A DNA stretch of 21,904 bases from an uncultured Faecalibacterium sp. (GCA_937915335.1 CALDLZ010000242.1:1-21904); one strand, 5' to 3'. Numbered from the stretch's first letter, positions 1-8,170 are shown. Notes: generated by a model not told the origin, from the sequence alone. Program-made: numbers and translations.

Positions 1-233
1 ACCTGGAACAAATCGATGCCATGAACAGGGATTTCCTCTGGCGTGTGCGGAACCGGAGAAAAACCGATCCCCGCCTGCCCAAGGTGTCCATTGGATATGT
101 TCGTTTTGATACCAATGAGATCAACATCAACGACGCGGTGGCCGTGGCGGACACGCAGATGTACGCCGCCAAGCAGCGTGCCCATCAAACAGAAAAGAGC
201 CTGGATGCAGCCCCGGCTCTGAAAAAATCTTAA
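1..233 (+). CDS. C-terminal end of a GGDEF (diguanylate cyclase-type) protein, partial
   Basis: The reading frame is open from the left edge (codons from base 3) to TAA at 231-233, so only the last ~77 residues are present. They carry the end of a GGDEF domain: VSIGY near the last beta strand, followed by the typical helix AVAVADTQMYAAKQRA (consensus A..AD.alY.AK). GGDEF domains make cyclic-di-GMP from two GTP, but the GG(D/E)EF active site lies upstream of the window, so activity cannot be judged. About 20 non-conserved residues follow the domain. The stop lies in the palindrome TTAA that also stops the convergent AraC-type gene. Confidence 0.8.
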   Translation, partial: LEQIDAMNRDFLWRVRNRRKTDPRLPKVSIGYVRFDTNEININDAVAVADTQMYAAKQRAHQTEKSLDAAPALKKS

Positions 234-1075
234 ACATAGAGCGCCTGTTCCCGCTGGCTTTCCGCCGGGGTCAGCGGGCGCGCTGCCTGACCGGCCAAGG
301 CCCGCCACTGCGCGGGGGATTGGCCGGTCTCTTTTTTGAACACCCGGCAAAGGTAGTTGGCCCCCGAGAAGCCGCACAGGCTGGCAATGACATCCAGCGT
401 GTACTCCCGGTGAAGCAGCAGCCGCATGGCGGCTTCCACCCGCACGGTGGTCAGGTAGCGCCCCGGGGGCACGCCCACGGCAGCGGTAAAGGTGCGGACA
501 AGATGGCTTTTGGAGACTCCCAGCCGCTCGCTGAGCTCCTCCACGCCGTACAGCCCCGCATAGTTCGCCCGGATATCCTCAATGGCGGCTTCCACCAACG
601 GCGGCAGGGCGGGTGCGGCGCTGTCGGCCCCGGCAAGCTCACACAGCAGGGCAAAGGCCAGCTGACTGGCGGCACGGCTGCGGGGCACTTCGGTCTCGGC
701 AGCCAGCCGGCCCATGAGCTCGGCGGCGGCAGGGCAGGTCTCACCCCGAGCCAGAAAGGGCAGCTCCGTCAGCCCGGCCAGGAACTGCACCGCCGCCTGC
801 CCCGTGAGCAGAACGCAGAGCAGATGGCACGCGCCCTCTGGGGCCAGTGTCAGCGGGGCACGGCTCAGCACCAGATGACCCGCCGGGACGCTCTGGGGCG
901 GCAGCACCAGCGCGCTGCCCGCCGGGGAAGGGGAAGCATCCGCAAGGGAAGCGGTGCATTTCCCGCTGGAAACCAGGCAGACCCACAGTCCCTCGCCCGT
1001 CAGGGTCAGGGGCTCGCTAGGCTGAACATCCCGCACCGCCGCAAGCGCCGCCGTGCTCGTCCAATCGTAAAGCAA
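230..1075 (-). CDS. AraC-family transcriptional regulator
   Basis: About 281 aa. The N-terminal ~160 residues are a divergent sensing region with no family I can name. The C-terminal ~95 residues are a clear AraC/XylS DNA-binding domain with two helix-turn-helix units: VEELSERLGVSKSHLVRTF, then TLDVIASLCGFSGANYLCRV and FKKETGQSPAQWR. Such proteins usually activate a nearby sugar or stress operon. The longest frame opens with TTG at 1090, but it has no ribosome site; a GAGGTG motif lies 7 nt before the in-frame TTG at 1073-1075, so I choose that start. It diverges from the sugar ABC ATPase gene, with an AT-rich spacer holding a 17-bp dyad, so control of that gene or itself is plausible (inference). 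Confidence 0.9.
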   Translation of the reverse strand: MLYDWTSTAALAAVRDVQPSEPLTLTGEGLWVCLVSSGKCTASLADASPSPAGSALVLPPQSVPAGHLVLSRAPLTLAPEGACHLLCVLLTGQAAVQFLAGLTELPFLARGETCPAAAELMGRLAAETEVPRSRAASQLAFALLCELAGADSAAPALPPLVEAAIEDIRANYAGLYGVEELSERLGVSKSHLVRTFTAAVGVPPGRYLTTVRVEAAMRLLLHREYTLDVIASLCGFSGANYLCRVFKKETGQSPAQWRALAGQAARPLTPAESQREQALYV

Positions 1076-1094
1076 TATCTGACACCTCAAATCA

Positions 1095-1111
1095 ATAAAA
1101 TGCTATTTTAT
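1095..1111. promoter_or_regulatory. Inverted repeat in the AraC/ABC-ATPase divergent spacer (candidate operator)
   Basis: ATAAAAT, 3-nt spacer, ATTTTAT: seven-base perfect arms. The right arm overlaps a TATAAA (- strand, 1107-1112) that could be the -10 of the AraC-type gene, so the dyad could serve autoregulation. The region is AT-rich, so a chance dyad is possible. Confidence 0.3.
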
Positions 1112-1131
1112 ATCACAAAATTATCTGTTAT

Positions 1132-1137
1132 TATAAT
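1132..1137 (+). promoter_or_regulatory. Candidate -10 (TATAAT) for the sugar ABC ATPase gene
   Basis: A perfect TATAAT lies about 65 nt before the ATG at 1202. No good -35 is present at 16-18 nt (best TATATC), which would fit an activator-dependent promoter used by the divergent AraC-type protein. The ribosome site is GGAGG at 1187-1191, 10 nt before the ATG. Confidence 0.4.
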
Positions 1138-1201
1138 ACCAACAAGAACGAACACCGTCAAGGTGCCGTGAGATAAAAATGATAACGGAGGCAAATGACC
1201 T

Positions 1202-2317
1202 ATGGCTTCTATCAGCTGCCAGCACATCTACAAGATCTATCCGGGCGCTACCGCTCCTTCTGTCACCGACTTCAACCTTGAGATCAAGGATAAGGAGTTC
1301 ATCATCTTCGTTGGCCCTTCTGGCTGCGGCAAGTCCACCACCCTGCGTATGATCGCCGGTCTGGAGGAGATCTCCAAAGGCGAAATGTACATCGGCGGCC
1401 GCCTGATCAATGACGTTCCCCCTAAGGATCGTGATATCGCCATGGTGTTCCAGAGCTACGCTCTGTACCCCCACATGACCGTTTACAAGAACATTGCTTT
1501 CGGCCTGGAACTACGCAAGACCCCGAAGGACGAGATCGACCGCCGCGTTCACGAGGCTGCCAAGATCCTGGAGATCGAGCATCTGCTGGACCGCAAGCCT
1601 AAAGCTCTGTCCGGCGGCCAGCGTCAGCGTGTTGCCCTGGGCCGTGCAATGGTTCGTAACCCGGCAGTCTTCCTGCTGGACGAGCCCCTGTCCAACCTGG
1701 ATGCCAAGCTGCGCACCAGCATGCGCACCGAGATCATCAAGCTGCACAAGAAGCTGCAGACCACCTTCATCTACGTTACCCACGACCAGACCGAGGCTAT
1801 GACCATGGGTGATCGTATCGTCGTTATGAAGGACGGTATCATCCAGCAGGTCGATACCCCGCAGAACCTGTACGATATGCCCTGCAACATGTTCGTCGCT
1901 GGCTTCATCGGCAGCCCCCAGATGAACTTCCTGGACGGCACCCTGACCAAGAACGGCGACCAGTACAGCGTTGACCTGGGCGGCGACACCATTCCTCTGC
2001 CCAAGGAAAAGACCGCTGACGGCAAGCTGGATTCCTACGTCGGCAAGAAGATCAAGATGGGCATCCGCCCCGAGGATATCGACGATGAGCCCGAATTTAT
2101 GGCAAAGCATCCCGATTGCCATCTGGAGGCCGAGGTCGATGTGTCCGAGATGATGGGTGCTGAGATCTATCTGTACCTGGAGTACAAGGGCAACAAGATG
2201 ACCGCTCGTGTCGCTCCTACCTCCACGGCCCGCAATGGTGACACCGTCCGCGTCGCCTTCGATCCGCACAAGGTTCATCTGTTCGATATCGAGACCGAGC
2301 AGACCATCCTGAACTAA
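1202..2317 (+). CDS. Sugar ABC transporter ATP-binding protein (MsmX/MsmK/UgpC type)
   Basis: 371 aa, the normal length of the carbohydrate-uptake CUT1 ATPases. Walker [10 protein letters not shown] at 38-46, Q-loop FQSYALYP from 83, signature LSGGQ at 136-140, Walker B VFLLDEP near 156-162, D-loop SNLDAKLR, switch His194 in [10 protein letters not shown]. The C-terminal ~135 residues form the TOBE/regulatory region (GIRPEDI). The protein energises uptake of oligosaccharides by membrane permeases. No permease or binding-protein gene is adjacent, so it looks like an orphan shared ATPase of the MsmX kind serving several importers (known for MsmX, inferred here). Single-gene unit with its own terminator. 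Confidence 0.93.
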   Translation: MASISCQHIYKIYPGATAPSVTDFNLEIKDKEFIIFVGPSGCGKSTTLRMIAGLEEISKGEMYIGGRLINDVPPKDRDIAMVFQSYALYPHMTVYKNIAFGLELRKTPKDEIDRRVHEAAKILEIEHLLDRKPKALSGGQRQRVALGRAMVRNPAVFLLDEPLSNLDAKLRTSMRTEIIKLHKKLQTTFIYVTHDQTEAMTMGDRIVVMKDGIIQQVDTPQNLYDMPCNMFVAGFIGSPQMNFLDGTLTKNGDQYSVDLGGDTIPLPKEKTADGKLDSYVGKKIKMGIRPEDIDDEPEFMAKHPDCHLEAEVDVSEMMGAEIYLYLEYKGNKMTARVAPTSTARNGDTVRVAFDPHKVHLFDIETEQTILN

Positions 2318-2326
2318 GTTTTCCAG

Positions 2327-2343
2327 GGATCATCATCTGATCC
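2327..2343 (+). other. Small hairpin after the ABC ATPase gene
   Basis: GGATCA, 5-nt loop, TGATCC: a 6-bp stem just before the main terminator. It may stabilise the 3' end; no function is shown. Confidence 0.35.
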
Positions 2344-2354
2344 TCCTAATACAC

Positions 2355-2389
2355 AAAAACCGCCGGGAAGCGATTTCCGGCGGTTTTTG
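2355..2389 (+). terminator. Intrinsic terminator of the sugar ABC ATPase gene
   Basis: A perfect stem of at least 12 bp, AAAAACCGCCGG (2355-2366) with CCGGCGGTTTTT (2377-2388), extendable to a GCGA tetraloop (GNRA type), and ending in a T5 run. The A-run on the left side means it could also stop transcripts from the other side. Confidence 0.92.
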
Positions 2390-2445
2390 TCTGAGGGTTT
2401 CCCCTTCTTTCAAAGCAACGAAACAGCAGCAAAAGGAGATTTACC

Positions 2446-2742
2446 ATGGAACACATCATGCTTTTGGTCACCTACCGTATGCTCCCCGGTCAGCGGGACA
2501 CCTTCCTGCAGGAGGTCGCACAGGCCGGCATCCTGGAAAAGGTTCGTCAGGAGGACGGCTTCGAGCGCTATGACTACTACCTGAGCGCCGCCGACCCGGA
2601 CGAAATGCTGATCGTCGAGGAGTGGGACTCCGAGGCCCAGCAGCAGGCCCACATCCACACCAACCACATGGTTCAGCTCCGCGCCATCAAGGAAAAGTAT
2701 GTCGCTGATACCAAAATGCAGCGCATTGCGAAGGCAGACTGA
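2446..2742 (+). CDS. Putative quinol monooxygenase / antibiotic biosynthesis monooxygenase (ABM) domain protein
   Basis: 98 aa, the usual size of single-domain ABM (YgiN-like, dimeric alpha-beta barrel) proteins. Visible family features are the N-terminal strand IMLLVTYRMLPGQRDTFL, the middle motif EDGFERYDYYLS, the strand EMLIVEEWDSEA and the helix HIHTNHMVQL. Family members act as small monooxygenases on quinols or polyketides, or as haem-degrading enzymes, but substrates cannot be read from sequence and many remain unassigned. Start ATG with AAGGAG at 2432-2437. It has terminators on both sides, so it is probably a single-gene unit. Confidence 0.85.
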   Translation: MEHIMLLVTYRMLPGQRDTFLQEVAQAGILEKVRQEDGFERYDYYLSAADPDEMLIVEEWDSEAQQQAHIHTNHMVQLRAIKEKYVADTKMQRIAKAD

Positions 2743-2755
2743 ACGCTCTGATACG

Positions 2756-2788
2756 GCAGGCACCCCGTTTCTGGGATGCCTGCTTTTC
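2756..2788 (+). terminator. Intrinsic terminator after the ABM protein gene
   Basis: Stem GCAGGCA (2756-2762) with TGCCTGC (2777-2783), extended by C-G pairs after one mismatch, followed by TTTT. Confidence 0.85.
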
Positions 2789-2838
2789 ATTTGCGCTGCC
2801 GTACCAATCTCAAGCTAGCATTTCGCATGATCTTGTAC

Positions 2839-2844
2839 TATAAT
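2839..2844 (+). promoter_or_regulatory. Candidate -10 of the ABC exporter operon
   Basis: A perfect TATAAT lies 52 nt before the GTG start of the first exporter gene and downstream of the preceding terminator. No convincing -35 is visible at standard spacing. Confidence 0.45.
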
Positions 2845-2895
2845 AAGGAATTGTAAAGTTAACACCTATGATAGATAGAGAAGGAGACTTACGCC

Positions 2896-4635
2896 GTGAA
2901 CAAAATGCTTACCCACCTGAACGGCTACAAGCGCGAGGCTGTGCTTGCGCCGCTGTTCAAGATGTTGGAAGCCACGTTCGACCTGTTTGTGCCGCTGGTC
3001 ATGGCAAACATCGTTAACGTGGGCATCGCCGCGCACGACCTGCACTACATTCTGGTGCGGTGCGGTATCCTGCTGCTGCTGGCTATCGTGGGCCTTGCCT
3101 GCAGCCTGACGGCCCAGTATTTCTCGGCCAAGGCGGCGGTAGGCTATTCCACCTCCCTGCGCCACGCCCTGTTTGAGCACATCCAGAAGCTGGGCTTTAC
3201 CGAGATGGATACCATGGGCACCAGCACCCTCATCACCCGTATGACCAGCGACATCAACCAGGTGCAGAGCGGCCTGAACCTGTTCCTGCGCCTGTTCCTG
3301 CGCAGCCCCTTTGTCGTTTTTGGTGCCATGATCATGGCGTTCACCGTCAACGCGCGGGCCGCTTGGATCTTCGTGGTCGCCATCCCCCTGCTGAGCATCG
3401 TTGTGTTCGGCGTGATGGTTATTACCAACCCCCTGTACAAGACCGCCCAGACCAGGCTGGATCGTGTGCTGGGCCTGACCCGCGAGAACCTGACCGGTGT
3501 GCGTGTGGTCCGTGCCTTTGACAAGGAACAGAGCGAGATCGACCGCTTTGAATCGGCCAACGACCTGCTGACTAAAATGCAGCTCCATGTGGGGCACATC
3601 TCCTCCCTGATGAGCCCGCTGACCTACGTTATCATCAACCTGGCCATCGTGGCCCTGCTCTATGTGGGCAGCATTGAGATCAACATCGGCGGCATGGCCT
3701 CCGGTGACGTGATCGCACTGGTGAACTACATGAACCAGATCCTGGTGGAGCTGGTCAAGCTGGCAAACCTCATCGTCCAAGTGAGCAAGGCGCTGGCCTG
3801 CGCTTCCCGTGTGCAGGCCGTGCTGGACACCAAGCCCGGCATGGAGTTCCCCGCCGAGCTCAAGGGCGAGGTGGAAGCCGACAAGGCAGAGGATGCCGTC
3901 CGGTTCGACCATGTCGGCCTGACCTATGCCGGTGCCGGTGCACCCAGCCTGACAGACATCAGCTTCACTGCCAAGCGCGGCCAGACCATCGGTGTCATCG
4001 GCGGCACGGGCAGCGGCAAATCCAGCCTGATCAGCCTGATTCCCCGCTTCTATGATGCCACCGAGGGTACCGTCGAGATCATGGGCCGTCCGGCTCAGGC
4101 TTACCCCCGCGAGACCCTGCGTGGCAGCGTGGCCGTTGTCATGCAGAAGGCCCAGCTGTTCGGCGGCACCATCCGCTCCAACCTGCTGTGGGGCAACAAG
4201 AACGCTTCCGATGCCGACCTGTGGGCCGCTCTGGAGACTGCGCAGGCCGCTGAATTTGTCAGGGCCAAGCCCCTTGGGCTGGACGAGCCTGTGGAACAGG
4301 GCGGTCGGAACCTGTCCGGCGGCCAGAAGCAGCGCCTGACCATTGCCCGGGCTCTGGTGGGCAAGCCCGATATCCTGATCCTGGACGACAGCGCCAGTGC
4401 ACTGGACTACGCTACCGACGCGGCTCTGCGCAAGGCGCTGGCCGCTCTGCCCGGTGACCTGACCGTGTTCATCGTCAGCCAGCGTGCCGCCAGCCTGCAG
4501 CACGCCGACCAGATCATCGTGCTGGACGACGGCAGAATGGTTGGCCTTGGCAAACATGCCGACCTGCTGAACACCTGCCCCGTCTACGAGGAAATTTACG
4601 CCAGCCAGTTCAAGAAAGGGGATGCGCAAAAATGA
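2896..4635 (+). CDS. ABC exporter half-transporter, subunit with degenerate ATPase site (EfrA/BmrC/TM287-like)
   Basis: 579 aa: transmembrane domain (about 1-310, six helices expected) fused to a nucleotide-binding domain. Walker A GGTGSGKSS at 369-377, signature LSGGQ at 473-477, Walker B ILILDD at 493-498. The catalytic Glu after Walker B is Asp498 (LDDSASALD) and the switch His is Gln529 (VSQRAAS). These changes are typical of the non-catalytic-site half of heterodimeric type IV ABC exporters, while its intact LSGGQ completes the partner's active site. The start is GTG with AAGGAG at 2881-2886 (9 nt). It overlaps the next gene by 4 nt (ATGA), so the two are translationally coupled. Family substrates include drugs, lipids and peptides; none can be assigned. 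Confidence 0.94.
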   Translation: MNKMLTHLNGYKREAVLAPLFKMLEATFDLFVPLVMANIVNVGIAAHDLHYILVRCGILLLLAIVGLACSLTAQYFSAKAAVGYSTSLRHALFEHIQKLGFTEMDTMGTSTLITRMTSDINQVQSGLNLFLRLFLRSPFVVFGAMIMAFTVNARAAWIFVVAIPLLSIVVFGVMVITNPLYKTAQTRLDRVLGLTRENLTGVRVVRAFDKEQSEIDRFESANDLLTKMQLHVGHISSLMSPLTYVIINLAIVALLYVGSIEINIGGMASGDVIALVNYMNQILVELVKLANLIVQVSKALACASRVQAVLDTKPGMEFPAELKGEVEADKAEDAVRFDHVGLTYAGAGAPSLTDISFTAKRGQTIGVIGGTGSGKSSLISLIPRFYDATEGTVEIMGRPAQAYPRETLRGSVAVVMQKAQLFGGTIRSNLLWGNKNASDADLWAALETAQAAEFVRAKPLGLDEPVEQGGRNLSGGQKQRLTIARALVGKPDILILDDSASALDYATDAALRKALAALPGDLTVFIVSQRAASLQHADQIIVLDDGRMVGLGKHADLLNTCPVYEEIYASQFKKGDAQK

Positions 4636-6407
4636 GTGCAAAAGCAAAGAGTAAGCTGACCCCGGAACAGCGCAAGGCGACGCTCCAGCGGGTGTTAGAA
4701 AAGATTCGCCCGTACGGCTTTTTTGTGGTGTGCAGCCTGATCGTGGCCGCGGTGAGCGTAGCCGCCCAGCTGTATATCCCCATCCTCTGCGGCAATGCCA
4801 TTGATATGATGCTGGGCAAGGGCAGCGTGGATTTCAGCGGTGTCATGCACATCGTTATGGAGATCGTCGTGGTTGCCATCGTTGCCGCCTTTGCGCAGTG
4901 GCTGCTGAGTGTCTGCAACAACCGCATCACCTTCTCGGTCAGCCGTGACCTGCGCAACGCCGCCCTCCGCAAAATTCAGACCCTGCCCCTGTCCTACCTC
5001 GACAGCCACCCCTCTGGCGATATCGTCAGCCGCATGGTGGCAGATGTGGATACCTTTGCCGACGGCCTGCTGATGGGCTTTACCCAGCTGTTCAGCGGCG
5101 TGCTGACCATCTTTGGCACCCTGCTGTTTATGCTCCGGGAGAATGTCCCCATCACGCTGGTGGTGGTCTGCATCACCCCCCTGAGCCTGGTGGTGGCAAG
5201 CTTCCTGGCCAAGCGCAGCTACAAGTATTTCCAGGGCCAGAGCGCCGTCCGTGGCGAGCAGACCGCATTGGTCAACGAGATGATCGAGGGCCAGAAGGTC
5301 GTGCAGGCCTTTGGCCACGAGGCTGAGAGCCTGGAAGCATTTGACGATGTGAACCACCGTCTGCAGGACGTGAGCCTGAAGGCCATCTTCTTCTCCAGCA
5401 TGACCAACCCCGCCACCCGCTTTGTGAACAACATTGTTTACGCCGGTGTCGGTCTGGTGGGTGCCATCTACGCAGTGGAAGGCGGCATCACCATCGGCCA
5501 GCTGAGCATCTTCCTGAACTACGCCAACCAGTACACCAAGCCCTTCAACGAGATCTCCGGTGTGGTCACTGAGCTGCAGAATGCACTGGCCTGCGCCGCC
5601 CGTGTGTTCGAGCTGCTGGATGCCGAGGATCAGGTACCCGAGGCTGAGAACGCCAAGGTGCTGCACACCGACGGCCATGTGGAACTGAAAGATGTCTCCT
5701 TCCGCTACCTGCCCGACCGTCCGCTCATCGAGGGCCTGAACCTGGACGTGAAGCCCGGCCAGCGCATCGCCATCGTCGGCCCTACCGGCTGCGGCAAGAC
5801 CACCCTCATCAACCTGCTCATGCGGTTCTACGATGTTAACGGCGGCTCCATCGAGGTAGCCGGTCAGGACATCCGTAATCTGACCCGTGCCTCCCTGCGC
5901 GGCAGCTACGGCATGGTGCTGCAGGAGACCTGGCTGCGTGCCGGTACCGTGCGGGAGAACATTGCCTACGGCAAGCCTGATGCTACCGACGAGGAGATCG
6001 TTGCAGCGGCCAAGGCTGCCCATGCGGACAGCTTTATCCGCCGCCTGCCCAACGGCTATGATACGGTCATCGCTGAGGACGGCGGCAACATCAGCCAGGG
6101 CCAGAAACAGCTGCTCTGCATCGCTCGCGTCATGCTCTGCCTGCCCCCTATGCTGATCTTGGACGAGGCCACCTCCTCCATCGATACCCGTACCGAGGTG
6201 CGCATCCAGGCCGCCTTTGCCCGGATGATGCAGGGCCGCACCAGCTTCATCGTAGCCCACCGCCTGTCCACCATCCGCGAGGCCGATGTCATCCTGGTGA
6301 TGAAGGACGGCCATATCGTGGAGCAGGGCAATCACGACGAGCTGCTGGCTCAGGGCGGCTTCTACGCCAAGCTGTACAACAGCCAGTTCGAGGGTGTGGA
6401 GACCTGA
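4632..6407 (+). CDS. ABC exporter half-transporter, subunit with catalytic ATPase site (EfrB/BmrD/TM288-like)
   Basis: 591 aa: transmembrane domain (about 25-315) plus nucleotide-binding domain. Walker A GPTGCGKTT at 383-391, Walker B MLILDE at 507-512 with catalytic Glu512, switch His543 (IVAHRLST). Its signature is degenerate, ISQGQ at 487-491 instead of LSGGQ. Thus the competent site uses this protein's Walker motifs and His with the partner's LSGGQ, while the reciprocal site is impaired: the known asymmetric arrangement of TM287/288 and EfrCD. Stop at 6405-6407 is followed by a strong terminator, so the pair forms a closed two-gene operon. The PadR regulator immediately downstream is a candidate regulator because PadR proteins often control multidrug exporters (inference). 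Confidence 0.95.
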   Translation: MSAKAKSKLTPEQRKATLQRVLEKIRPYGFFVVCSLIVAAVSVAAQLYIPILCGNAIDMMLGKGSVDFSGVMHIVMEIVVVAIVAAFAQWLLSVCNNRITFSVSRDLRNAALRKIQTLPLSYLDSHPSGDIVSRMVADVDTFADGLLMGFTQLFSGVLTIFGTLLFMLRENVPITLVVVCITPLSLVVASFLAKRSYKYFQGQSAVRGEQTALVNEMIEGQKVVQAFGHEAESLEAFDDVNHRLQDVSLKAIFFSSMTNPATRFVNNIVYAGVGLVGAIYAVEGGITIGQLSIFLNYANQYTKPFNEISGVVTELQNALACAARVFELLDAEDQVPEAENAKVLHTDGHVELKDVSFRYLPDRPLIEGLNLDVKPGQRIAIVGPTGCGKTTLINLLMRFYDVNGGSIEVAGQDIRNLTRASLRGSYGMVLQETWLRAGTVRENIAYGKPDATDEEIVAAAKAAHADSFIRRLPNGYDTVIAEDGGNISQGQKQLLCIARVMLCLPPMLILDEATSSIDTRTEVRIQAAFARMMQGRTSFIVAHRLSTIREADVILVMKDGHIVEQGNHDELLAQGGFYAKLYNSQFEGVET

Positions 6408-6445
6408 GTTTTCCTTCCAGCATCTCTGAATTTTCAACAAAGCTG

Positions 6446-6478
6446 AACCGCATCGTGGAAACACGGTGCGGTTTTTGT
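6446..6478 (+). terminator. Intrinsic terminator of the ABC exporter operon
   Basis: 12-bp stem (6446-6457 with 6462-6473, one G-T wobble), GAAA tetraloop and a T-run. Confidence 0.92.
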
Positions 6479-6510
6479 TTTCAAAGAAATTCTGAACTTT
6501 TTCTCACCTA

Positions 6511-6541
6511 TTGACTTATATAATATTATATGATATATAAT
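6511..6541 (+). promoter_or_regulatory. Promoter of the PadR operon
   Basis: -35 TTGACT at 6511-6516 and -10 TATATA at 6534-6539 (17-nt spacer), or TATAAT at 6536-6541 (19 nt). The spacer is filled by an AT palindrome described separately. Confidence 0.7.
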
Positions 6542-6544
6542 ATT
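6518..6544. promoter_or_regulatory. Candidate PadR operator: AT palindrome plus direct repeat
   Basis: ATATAATATTATAT (6518-6531) is a perfect 14-nt palindrome between -35 and -10. The decamer ATATAATATT occurs at 6518-6527 and again at 6535-6544, 17 bp apart. PadR proteins commonly bind AT-rich dyads overlapping their own promoter, so autorepression is likely (inference). Confidence 0.5.
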
Positions 6545-6584
6545 TGAGTTGATACAATATCACCCGTCAAAGGAGGCGGAAGCC

Positions 6585-6905
6585 ATGAGTTTTCCCATCA
6601 GCGCGGCGCTGCTGGATGCCATCGTGCTGGCCGTGGTGGCCCGGGAGCCGGAGGGAACCTACGGCTACAAGATTACCCAGGAGGTCAAGCAGGCGCTGGA
6701 CCTGAGCGAATCCACCCTTTACCCTGTTCTGCGGCGGCTGCAGAAGGACGGCTATCTGACCGTGTACGATGCTTCCTACAATGGCCGCAACCGCCGGTAT
6801 TACCGCATCACCGCCGTGGGGCGGGAAGCGCTGACCGTCTACCGTGCCCAATGGAAGCAGTATGCCGCCAGTATTGAAACCATTTTAGGGGAGGAACAAG
6901 TATGA
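6585..6905 (+). CDS. PadR-family transcriptional regulator
   Basis: 106 aa. Winged-helix PadR domain: LLDAIVLAVVAREPEGTYGYKI, then LDLSESTLYPVLRRLQKDGYL (recognition helix) and the wing with RNRRYYRIT. Short PadR proteins of this size (subfamily 2) typically repress membrane or drug-response genes and are often paired with HAAS/DUF1700-type membrane proteins, as here. An in-frame TTG at 6549 would lengthen it, but the strong AAAGGAGG at 6569-6576 sits 8 nt before the ATG at 6585. It overlaps the next gene by 4 nt (ATGA). Confidence 0.93.
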   Translation: MSFPISAALLDAIVLAVVAREPEGTYGYKITQEVKQALDLSESTLYPVLRRLQKDGYLTVYDASYNGRNRRYYRITAVGREALTVYRAQWKQYAASIETILGEEQV

Positions 6906-8071
6906 CACGCGACGAATTTATGAAGCAGCTGGAGCAGCTGCTTGCCGCCTTGCCCAGTGAGGAGCTCCGGGACGCGCTGGATTACTACGATGAATATTTC
7001 GATGCCGCCGGGCCGGAAAAAGAAGCCGAGACCATCGCCGAACTGGGCAGCCCCGAAGAGGTCGCTCGCAAGATCCTGGAGGAGCAGCCACAGCTGCCCA
7101 GCTTTACCGACCCGAACCGTCAGAATGCCCCCCTGCCGCCTGAACAGCCCCGCCAGGAGCGTCCCCGCAAAAACTACATCCTGCGCTGGATCGGGCTGGC
7201 CATCGTGGTGCTCATTCTCTGCGCCTATCTGTTCCAGCACAGCTCTGCCCAGCTGATCACCTCCACGGATGTGGTCGAACACACCGTTTCCTCGTCGGAA
7301 AGCGGCCAGCTCACCACGAACACTGCCACCGAAAACGCTGTCGCCTCTGTATCCGACAGGCTGGAGCTGACCGGGGAAGACAACACGGTGACCGTCCCGC
7401 TGGACAGCCTGAAAAAGCTGACCCTCGACATGGATGCCGGGTCGGTGGTCTTTGAGCAGAAGAGCGGCATCACTGAAGCCACCCTCACCTTTGCCCACAA
7501 GACCAGTAGCTCCAAGCTGACCACCGATTTTAGCGAGAAAGGCTCCATCATCACTTACAAACTGTCCAACAACCACCTGAACAGCAAAAAGGACAAGTTC
7601 ACCGTCACCATCACCCTGCCCACCGGGTTTGAGATGGACGAGCTGGATGCCGACTTTGATATGGCCAGCCTGACTCTGGGTGACCTGAACGTGAAAAAAC
7701 TCACGGCGGACCTCGATATGGGCTCTGTGACCGCCGGGGCCCTGACCTGCGGCACCGTCAACATTGAGCTGGACATGGGCGGGTTTACGGCAGATTCCGT
7801 TACCGCCCAAAAGCTGACTGCGGAAAGTAGCATGGGCTCCCTTACCATCGACCTGCTGGACTGCCCGGACAGCGACCTCTCCACCGATATGGGCAGCATC
7901 ACCACCGCCCTCACCGGCATGGAAAGCGATTACGGCATCGATGCCAGCCTTGACATGGGCAAGCTGACCATCGACGGTACCGCCCGCACCGGGAACTACA
8001 AGACCGCCGGCTCCCGCAAGCTGAAGCTCACCGACAGTATGGGCAGCGTAACAGTCTCTTTCCTGAAATAA
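6902..8071 (+). CDS. HAAS (DUF1700-like) / DUF4097 membrane-anchored beta-repeat protein
   Basis: 389 aa. Residues 1-62 are an alpha-helical HAAS domain (DALDYYDEYFDAAG, AELGSPEEVARKILEE). A Pro-rich linker follows, then one transmembrane helix around 92-111 (YILRWIGLAIVVLILCAYLF). The rest, from about 140, is a DUF4097-type extracytoplasmic domain with a repeated D-M-(G/A)-S pattern followed by a hydrophobic strand (LDMDAGSVVF, DFDMASLTL, LDMGSVTAG, STDMGSITTA, SLDMGKLTI, TDSMGSVTV), suggesting a regular beta-solenoid. The role is unknown; the PadR-HAAS-DUF4097 pairing is common in Firmicutes and is thought to sense envelope state. Coupled to padR by a 4-nt overlap. Confidence 0.85.
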   Translation: MTRDEFMKQLEQLLAALPSEELRDALDYYDEYFDAAGPEKEAETIAELGSPEEVARKILEEQPQLPSFTDPNRQNAPLPPEQPRQERPRKNYILRWIGLAIVVLILCAYLFQHSSAQLITSTDVVEHTVSSSESGQLTTNTATENAVASVSDRLELTGEDNTVTVPLDSLKKLTLDMDAGSVVFEQKSGITEATLTFAHKTSSSKLTTDFSEKGSIITYKLSNNHLNSKKDKFTVTITLPTGFEMDELDADFDMASLTLGDLNVKKLTADLDMGSVTAGALTCGTVNIELDMGGFTADSVTAQKLTAESSMGSLTIDLLDCPDSDLSTDMGSITTALTGMESDYGIDASLDMGKLTIDGTARTGNYKTAGSRKLKLTDSMGSVTVSFLK

Positions 8072-8075
8072 GCGA

Positions 8076-8122
8076 AAAATCCTCTTCCGCCTGCACCCGC
8101 ACAGGAGGAAGAGGATTTTGTT
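8076..8122 (+). terminator. Intrinsic terminator of the PadR operon
   Basis: 13-bp perfect stem AAAATCCTCTTCC (8076-8088) with GGAAGAGGATTTT (8107-8119), plus an upper CCTG/CAGG helix, followed by T-rich sequence. Confidence 0.92.
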
Positions 8123-8141
8123 TATTTTTTATCAATATTCC

Positions 8142-8170
8142 TTGCTTTTTCCTCAGGATATGTTTAAATA
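8142..8170 (+). promoter_or_regulatory. Promoter of the MFS transporter gene
   Basis: -35 TTGCTT at 8142-8147, 17-nt spacer, -10 TAAATA at 8165-8170. The leader of about 45 nt contains a GC-rich dyad (GGGCGG...CCGCCC around 8182-8199). Confidence 0.6.

Noticed and set aside
320..1171. Open frame on + strand opposite the AraC-type gene
   Set aside because: The - strand protein has two clear HTH motifs; the + strand product is low-complexity Gln/Gly/Arg-rich sequence.
2866..6464. Very long open frames antisense to the two ABC exporter genes
   Set aside because: They mirror GC-rich codon bias, give His/Gln/Gly-rich sequence without domains, and lie opposite genes with full motif sets.
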